Part shown: one piece after another, positions 6,178-9,857 of the stretch
How the letters are laid out: every line of letters starts with the position of its first letter
Position numbering within the stretch: position 1 is the first letter of the stretch
Assembly: GCA_025462785.1 (NCBI GenBank)
Contig: JAOAPG010000152.1
Span: forward strand, 1-9,857
Direction: 5' to 3'
Source of the DNA: Acidobacteriaceae bacterium
Lineage (GTDB): Bacteria > Acidobacteriota > Terriglobia > Terriglobales > Acidobacteriaceae
DNA length: 9,857 bases
Position numbers and translations under genes: made by a program
Notes under the pieces: generated by a model
Seen by the model: the letters and a program-made list of their open reading frames with translations, nothing else
The model's database searches: none
Told to the model about the DNA's origin: nothing

Positions 6178-7338
6178 ATGGTTTCAAGGAGAGATTTTCT
6201 AAAAAAAGCTTCAGGCGCTGCCGCAACAGCAGGCGCTCTTTATCCATTTTTAGTTTGGGCGATTGATAATGCGCCCGTAATTCCAGGCAGCGAAGGCATG
6301 ATCTTGCGCTCAGAGCGTTTCCTCGATCTCGAAATGCCTCCTGAATTTATTAACTCTTGGCTCACTCCGGTCCCCCGCTTTTTTGTGAGAAATCACATGC
6401 ACGAACCAAGCACACTCGACGCCACTGATTGGCAGCTGACGATCAGCGGAGAAGTCGAGAAGCCTCTTACACTTACGTTGGGTGACCTGCAAAAAATCGA
6501 ATCGCATTCTGTCGTGAATACGCTCGAATGCGCAGGAAATGGACGCGGTTTTGAGCAACCGCGCGTTCCTGGCATTCAGTGGGGCAAGGGCGCTGTTGGA
6601 AACGCAAGGTTTAGCGGACCCCGTTTACGCGACTTATTGGAGCGTGCCGGAGTGAAAACATCTGGCAAGCACGTTTCGTTTCATGGGCTTGATGAAGTTC
6701 CCGGCAAAGTTCCGCCATTTATTCGCAGCATTCCGATCGAAAAAGCAACTGACAACGACACACTAATGGCGTTGCAAATGAATGGATCGGAACTCACAAA
6801 AGATCACGGATTCCCCGCACGCGCACTTGTGCCCGGATGGGTTGGATCTGCGTCAGTGAAGTGGCTGAGCGAAGTCAAAGTGCTTGAAAAAGAATTCGAA
6901 GGCAACTTCATGAAGCCGGGATACCGCTGGCCAAATCATCCAGTGAAGCCGGGAGAAGCATTGAATCCCGATGACACGCATCCCCTGACTTCTCTGAATG
7001 TTAAGTCGATTATTGCTACGCCAAGTGACGCATCGACGTTGAAGTCACACAAAGTGCATATCACCGGTGCAGCTTGGGCGGGTGAATCCGATATTGTGAA
7101 AGTAGAAGTCTCCGCCGATGGAGGTGCAACGTGGCTTCCCGCGAAACTAGGGAGCGATCATGCGAAGTACGCATGGAGGTTGTGGAGCGTCGAATGGAAG
7201 GCGCCGAAGCCGGGGGAGTACACGCTTCTCTCTCGTGCAACTGATAGTCAGGGAAGGGTTCAACCGCAAACTGCAGAGTGGAATCCCAGCGGATATTTGT
7301 ACAACGCCATCGACCAGGTGAAGATTCATGTTGTATAA
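6178..7338 (+). CDS. Tat-exported molybdopterin sulfite oxidase/dehydrogenase (SorA-like)
   Basis: The 386-residue enzyme should oxidise sulfite to sulfate in the periplasm. It starts with a Tat signal (SRRDFLKK at residues 3-10, hydrophobic stretch to about 28), which fits export of a folded molybdenum-cofactor protein. Aligned by eye with human sulfite oxidase, the catalytic residues are all present: Arg71 in VRNH, the molybdenum ligand Cys118 in NTLECAGNGRG, His210 and Arg215 in DHGFPARALVPG, Lys228 in VKWL and Tyr249 in KPGYRWP. The C-terminal dimerisation domain follows, with GAAWAG, VEVSADGGATW (309-319) and AWRLW (332-336). There is no heme b5 domain, as in bacterial SorA. AGGGAAAG (6167-6174) is the ribosome binding site. 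The last 11 bases overlap a c-type cytochrome gene, the likely electron acceptor, mirroring SorAB. SoxC, a relative acting on sulfane sulfur with SoxD, is less likely because no sox genes are nearby. Confidence 0.88.
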   Translation: MVSRRDFLKKASGAAATAGALYPFLVWAIDNAPVIPGSEGMILRSERFLDLEMPPEFINSWLTPVPRFFVRNHMHEPSTLDATDWQLTISGEVEKPLTLTLGDLQKIESHSVVNTLECAGNGRGFEQPRVPGIQWGKGAVGNARFSGPRLRDLLERAGVKTSGKHVSFHGLDEVPGKVPPFIRSIPIEKATDNDTLMALQMNGSELTKDHGFPARALVPGWVGSASVKWLSEVKVLEKEFEGNFMKPGYRWPNHPVKPGEALNPDDTHPLTSLNVKSIIATPSDASTLKSHKVHITGAAWAGESDIVKVEVSADGGATWLPAKLGSDHAKYAWRLWSVEWKAPKPGEYTLLSRATDSQGRVQPQTAEWNPSGYLYNAIDQVKIHVV

Positions 7339-7693
7339 CGTGCTCAGCCAAAGTTTATGTCAGTCGCGAGTATTGAAACGCGTAGGCGGAATGCTGATTG
7401 TTTTATCGGTGTGTGCGATTCCACTGCTTCGGGCGCAAAGCCCAGGGCTACCGCCCGCTCCCGTGCAAGAGAAAGTTACGAACGCATGCAACGAATGTCA
7501 TGACTCTCGAATCATCGTGCAGCAACGATTGAGTAAAGGCGCATGGACGAAAGAAGTCGACAAAATGATCAAGTGGGGAGCGTTGGTGCAGCCATCGGAT
7601 CGAGACTCCTTCATCGATTACCTGAGCACAAACTTTCCTACTGACAAAGCCGCGGAACCGGAACAGAGAGTCGCGTCAGCCAAGAAACACTAG
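7328..7693 (+). CDS. Small monoheme c-type cytochrome, likely electron acceptor of the sulfite oxidase
   Basis: This 121-residue protein has a basic N-terminus, a hydrophobic export segment (about 18-35) and a probable cleavage near RAQ (35-37). One heme-attachment site follows, CNECH (residues 54-58). Met80 in the segment WTKEVDKMIKWGA is a plausible distal heme ligand. The W-x-M-x-x-x-G-A layout and the later FIDYLSTNF resemble the small heme domains found with quinohemoprotein amine dehydrogenases and SorB-like subunits. The mature protein would be about 85 residues, comparable with known monoheme SorB. Its start overlaps the sulfite oxidase gene by 11 bases and has AGGTGAAG (7316-7323) as ribosome binding site, so the two are co-translated. 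An internal Met22 start would shorten the signal but has weaker support. The tail (about 105-121) is charged and looks disordered. Confidence 0.85.
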   Translation: MLYNVLSQSLCQSRVLKRVGGMLIVLSVCAIPLLRAQSPGLPPAPVQEKVTNACNECHDSRIIVQQRLSKGAWTKEVDKMIKWGALVQPSDRDSFIDYLSTNFPTDKAAEPEQRVASAKKH

Positions 7694-7900
7694 CGCTTTC
7701 CGTCTCAAAATGATTCACTCTTGGCTAAGTCGTTGATTCTTGGTTCAGGGCTCGAATTGTTCCGAAATTACGGGTTCGATCAGCGCGGACAATGCCTTGT
7801 AATCGCGCTACGAAGCCCGTAGGCGAATAGTCTGACCTTGAGCGTGAGGGGCTTTGGAGGCAGAGCACGCTTGAGCGTCTCAGCGCGCCTACTGGCCAAC

Positions 7901-7935
7901 GATAGCCTAAAGCTATCAATCTGGACTGCCAGTCC
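7901..7935. repeat. Paired short hairpins in the convergent gap
   Basis: GATAGC-CTAAA-GCTATC (7901-7917) is followed after five bases by GGACT-GCC-AGTCC (7923-7935). They lie between the cytochrome gene and the convergent peroxiredoxin gene. Elsewhere in the 280-base gap I see only a 9-base direct repeat (CTTGAGCGT at 7837-7845 and 7870-7878) and no gene. The pair could end transcripts from either side, though no T-run is present. It may be another member of the hairpin repeats in this window. Confidence 0.45.
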
Positions 7936-7973
7936 TTACATATCTGTATTGACAGGCCTTTAGCACTGATACG

Positions 7974-8528
7974 TTAACGTGCGGCTGAAGCAGTTTTGTG
8001 CAATTCATCCAGCGCGGCTAGTACTTCCTCGCTATGCTTGTTTGGATTCACTTTGCTGTAGACCTTCTCGATTTTGCCCTCTGGATCGATGATGAAAGTG
8101 TTTCGCGCTGCGATCTTTACTACTCCCATATTCATTAGTGAGCCGTACTCCGCTGATACTTTCTTTTCTGTGTCGGCCAGGAGCTTAAAGCTCAAGCCAT
8201 CTTTGGCGCAAAATTGTTTGTGTGAGTCGACGCTGTCGACACTCACGCCTAATACCACTGCGTTATGTGAGGCGTACTGTGGCTGATCGCGCTGAAAACC
8301 GTGCGCCTCAATGGTGCATCCCGTAGTCATGTCTTTGGGATAGAAGTAGAGCACCAGCCATTTTCCACGAAAATCTTTCAGACTCACGGGCGTGCCCTCT
8401 TGTGAATTCAAGGTGAAATCCGGCGCAGCTGTTCCGACCGCGGGCAGATTGCCATCTGCGGAAACAAATTTGTAAGCGCCGAAGATGACCAAAAGCGCAA
8501 TAACGCCGATCAGAATTCGTAGCAACAT
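7974..8528 (-). CDS. Membrane-anchored PrxQ/BCP-type peroxiredoxin
   Basis: The 184-residue protein reduces hydrogen and organic peroxides with thiol electrons. Residues 4-22 form an N-terminal membrane anchor or uncleaved signal, so the catalytic domain should face the periplasm. The active site YPKDMTTGCTIEA gives Pro64, Thr68 and the peroxidatic Cys71; Arg142 in ARNTFIID is the usual catalytic arginine. Many BCPs have a resolving cysteine five residues after the first; here that place is His76. The only other cysteine is Cys107 in HKQFCAKDGL, 36 residues on, which matches the alternative resolving position reported, from memory, for Xylella PrxQ (Cys47/Cys83). A strong AGGAGG ribosome binding site (plus-strand 8533-8538) supports the start. 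It is convergent with the sulfite oxidase pair and divergent from the next gene, so it is probably transcribed alone. Confidence 0.92.
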   Translation of the reverse strand: MLLRILIGVIALLVIFGAYKFVSADGNLPAVGTAAPDFTLNSQEGTPVSLKDFRGKWLVLYFYPKDMTTGCTIEAHGFQRDQPQYASHNAVVLGVSVDSVDSHKQFCAKDGLSFKLLADTEKKVSAEYGSLMNMGVVKIAARNTFIIDPEGKIEKVYSKVNPNKHSEEVLAALDELHKTASAAR

Positions 8529-8701
8529 AAGACCTCCTAAATCTCTCTAGTTAGCCGGACAATCTCGCGACCATCTTACACGCACAGGTCATGAGATTCA
8601 TCAGGCGAAGGTAAAGGGATTGAAATTTCCTGTAGCGGCTGTTTCGCACTGACGAGCACAGTGCAGTAATCTAACTAGTCGAAATCAGAGTGGAGTTGTC
8701 C
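8529..8701. other. Divergent intergenic region between peroxiredoxin and DUF4345 genes
   Basis: Promoters for both outward-facing genes should lie in these 173 bases, but no convincing -35/-10 pair stands out. A 6-base inverted repeat, GCACTG (8646-8651) with CAGTGC (8659-8664), is the only symmetric element noticed and could be chance. No gene is seen. Confidence 0.4.
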
Positions 8702-9097
8702 ATGAAGCTTGACCGCATTGCTCTCGCTATCACTGCCGCTGCCTTCGCGGGATTCGGAGCGGCTTCTTTTATTCGTCCGCAGATATTGACGAAAGTTGGA
8801 TTACGTGCTGCGTCCTCAACTGGCACCGCAGAAATCCGAGCGATGTATGGGGGCATGGAACTCGGCTTCGGGCTTTTCTTTGCGATCGCTGCGATGCGAT
8901 TGAATCCGAGCAGGGAAGCCCTGCTGGCGCAAGTATGCGGAATCGGAGGGTTAGCGGTTGGTCGGCTGGCGAGCTTATTGATCGATAATCCGGATGCGGT
9001 GGTAAAGCTTTTATTTCTCGCAGAAGCAGGTACCGCAACCGCGGGGATTATTGCATTGCTGAACCGAGACACGAGCCCAGAGATCACCGGAAAATAA
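8702..9097 (+). CDS. DUF4345-like four-helix membrane protein
   Basis: From the ATG at 8702 the protein has 131 residues with about four hydrophobic helices (roughly 5-24, 50-67, 73-92 and 99-120). The segment TAEIRAMYGGMELGFGLFF (42-60) and the later GGLAVGRLASLLIDNP are the hallmark of the DUF4345 family of small bacterial membrane proteins of unknown role. I chose ATG 8702 because GGAG (8692-8695) sits six bases upstream; an in-frame GTG at 8690 would add four residues but overlaps that ribosome binding site. The next gene starts five bases after this stop, suggesting a two-gene unit. No catalytic residues are apparent, so a function cannot be given. A long minus-strand frame covering the same bases is not credible. 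Confidence 0.78.
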   Translation: MKLDRIALAITAAAFAGFGAASFIRPQILTKVGLRAASSTGTAEIRAMYGGMELGFGLFFAIAAMRLNPSREALLAQVCGIGGLAVGRLASLLIDNPDAVVKLLFLAEAGTATAGIIALLNRDTSPEITGK

Positions 9098-9102
9098 GCA
9101 GC

Positions 9103-9599
9103 TTGCCGAAGATTTACAAACTTGTCCGTGAACAACGGGTAGCGCGCAACATAGACGAAGTATTCGAGTTCTTCTCCCGTCCAGAGAATTTGCAGGCGCT
9201 CACGCCCGAATGGCTGGATTTCCGTATCTTTCAGACTCCTGCTGAGTTAAAGGCAGGCTCACTCATCAAATATAAATTGCGGTGGCATAGGCTCCCCATT
9301 CGCTGGACGACCGAGATCACACAGTGGAATCCTCCGTATGGATTCCGCGATTAGCAACTTTCCGGTCCCTACGCCTTGTGGGATCATCAACATCGGGTTA
9401 CCGCGGAAAACGAAGGAACACGAATTTACGACGAAGTTTCCTACGCTTTGCCCTTTGGATTAATGGGCAGGTTGGTTGGCGGGGCGTCATGCGTGGCTAC
9501 GTCGAGGCCCTGTTCAATTATCGCCAGCAAGTCTTGTTGAAGCTAATGGGAACGAGAAACGGTAATCGCGAGCCAGCTACCCTAGAACGAGCCCTTTAA
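9103..9599 (+). pseudogene. SRPBCC-family (START-like fold) gene, broken by a stop and a frameshift
   Basis: The first frame starts at TTG 9103 and runs 83 residues. It has strong hallmarks of a small SRPBCC group (ligand-binding, polyketide-cyclase-like): VREQRVARNIDEVFEFFSRP, then ENLQALTPEWLDFRI, then IRWTTEITQWNPPYGF. It ends at TAG 9352-9354. Directly after the stop the same frame continues the family sequence (QLSGPYALWDHQHRVTAEN, then GTRIYDEVSYALPFGLMGRLV) to about 9480. The remaining C-terminal part (GYVEALFNYRQQVLLKLMG) is read in another frame, ending at TAA 9597-9599. A single missing base near 9485 would restore it. With both lesions repaired the product is about 165 residues, close to the usual length. 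The lesions may be true decay or sequencing errors. It follows the DUF4345 gene by five bases. Confidence 0.78.
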
Positions 9600-9857
9600 C
9601 GAAACCGATAACCAGGTTTCAATTCACAGCGATAAACTCTCGTCTGGTCGGGATTCGTTCTGGCGTTGCACTCCGCCCAACTTAAGTACAGCGCAGGCCC
9701 CAGGGGATACAAAATAGAAGCTCCGTCCATCTCGGCCACGATGATCACTCCTTGCGCCGAAACAGGGAGGGTGAAGTTCAAGGCCGGCCCGAAAATGACG
9801 GGATAAGATTCGCGCACCAAGTCGCTGATCATGGGATGAAACACTTCGGCTTCCACC
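9596..9857 (-). CDS. Unrecognised protein, C-terminal fragment
   Basis: A minus-strand frame is open from the window edge to TAA at 9596-9598, giving about 86 residues. The GTG at 9854-9856 is unlikely to be the true start because the frame remains open to the edge. The sequence mixes hydrophobic strands (SYPVIFGPALNFTLPV, GVIIVAEMDGASILYPL) with two cysteines and a basic end (KPGYRFR). I recognise no family. Codon choice is like the neighbouring genes, which favours a real gene. Its stop shares a TTAA with the stop of the convergent SRPBCC pseudogene, so the two 3' ends abut with almost no gap. Confidence 0.5.
   Translation of the reverse strand, partial: VEAEVFHPMISDLVRESYPVIFGPALNFTLPVSAQGVIIVAEMDGASILYPLGPALYLSWAECNARTNPDQTRVYRCELKPGYRFR

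Noticed and set aside
6178..7693. SoxCD sulfane dehydrogenase instead of a sulfite oxidase pair
   Set aside because: No other sox genes are visible and the cytochrome has one heme site, whereas SoxD normally carries two.
7725..7919. Minus-strand 64-residue ORF in the convergent gap
   Set aside because: It is Arg/Ser-rich, has no ribosome binding site or domain, and overlaps hairpin repeats.
8646..8664. GCACTG/CAGTGC inverted repeat as an operator
   Set aside because: Six-base arms with a seven-base spacer are easily met by chance and no promoter is evident around them.
8671..9135. Minus-strand 154-residue ORF opposite the DUF4345 gene
   Set aside because: It is longer than the plus-strand gene, but the latter has the DUF4345 signature, four hydrophobic helices and a ribosome binding site.

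Overview
The window looks like a chromosomal segment of a Gram-negative, moderately GC-rich soil-type bacterium, most likely an acidobacterium. This assignment is an inference. It rests on a porin with an N-terminal coiled coil, a soluble periplasmic binding protein without a lipobox, a Tat-exported sulfite oxidase, and many short GC-rich hairpin repeats between genes of a style I associate with acidobacterial genomes. No tRNA, rRNA, CRISPR array, transposase or phage gene is visible.

Layout from left to right. Bases 1-231 hold the C-terminal end of a PP2C-type protein phosphatase. Bases 413-454 carry a promoter whose -10 box lies inside a perfect inverted repeat. Bases 475-3678 form a tight four-gene operon in which every junction is an ATGA overlap: a cysteine-free Rrf2-family regulator, then a periplasmic binding protein, ATPase and permease of the sulfonate/taurine/nitrate (SsuABC-like) family. 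A 415-base gap with hairpin repeats and a small dyad leads to a large outer-membrane porin (4094-5908). A second repeat-rich gap leads to a Tat-exported molybdopterin sulfite oxidase (6178-7338), which overlaps a small c-type cytochrome (7328-7693). Facing them on the minus strand is a membrane-anchored PrxQ/BCP peroxiredoxin (7974-8528). Then come a DUF4345-like membrane protein (8702-9097), a SRPBCC-family gene broken by a stop codon and a frameshift (9103-9599), and the C-terminal end of an unrecognised minus-strand ORF running off the window.

The core 475-7693 can be read as one sulfur-handling neighbourhood. The porin could admit an organic sulfur anion across the outer membrane, the ABC transporter would carry it into the cytoplasm under Rrf2 control, and the periplasmic sulfite oxidase would oxidise sulfite and pass electrons to the cytochrome. 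The family assignments are well supported. The joint pathway is inference: no sulfonate monooxygenase (SsuD/TauD type) lies in the window, and the transporter substrate cannot be read from sequence.
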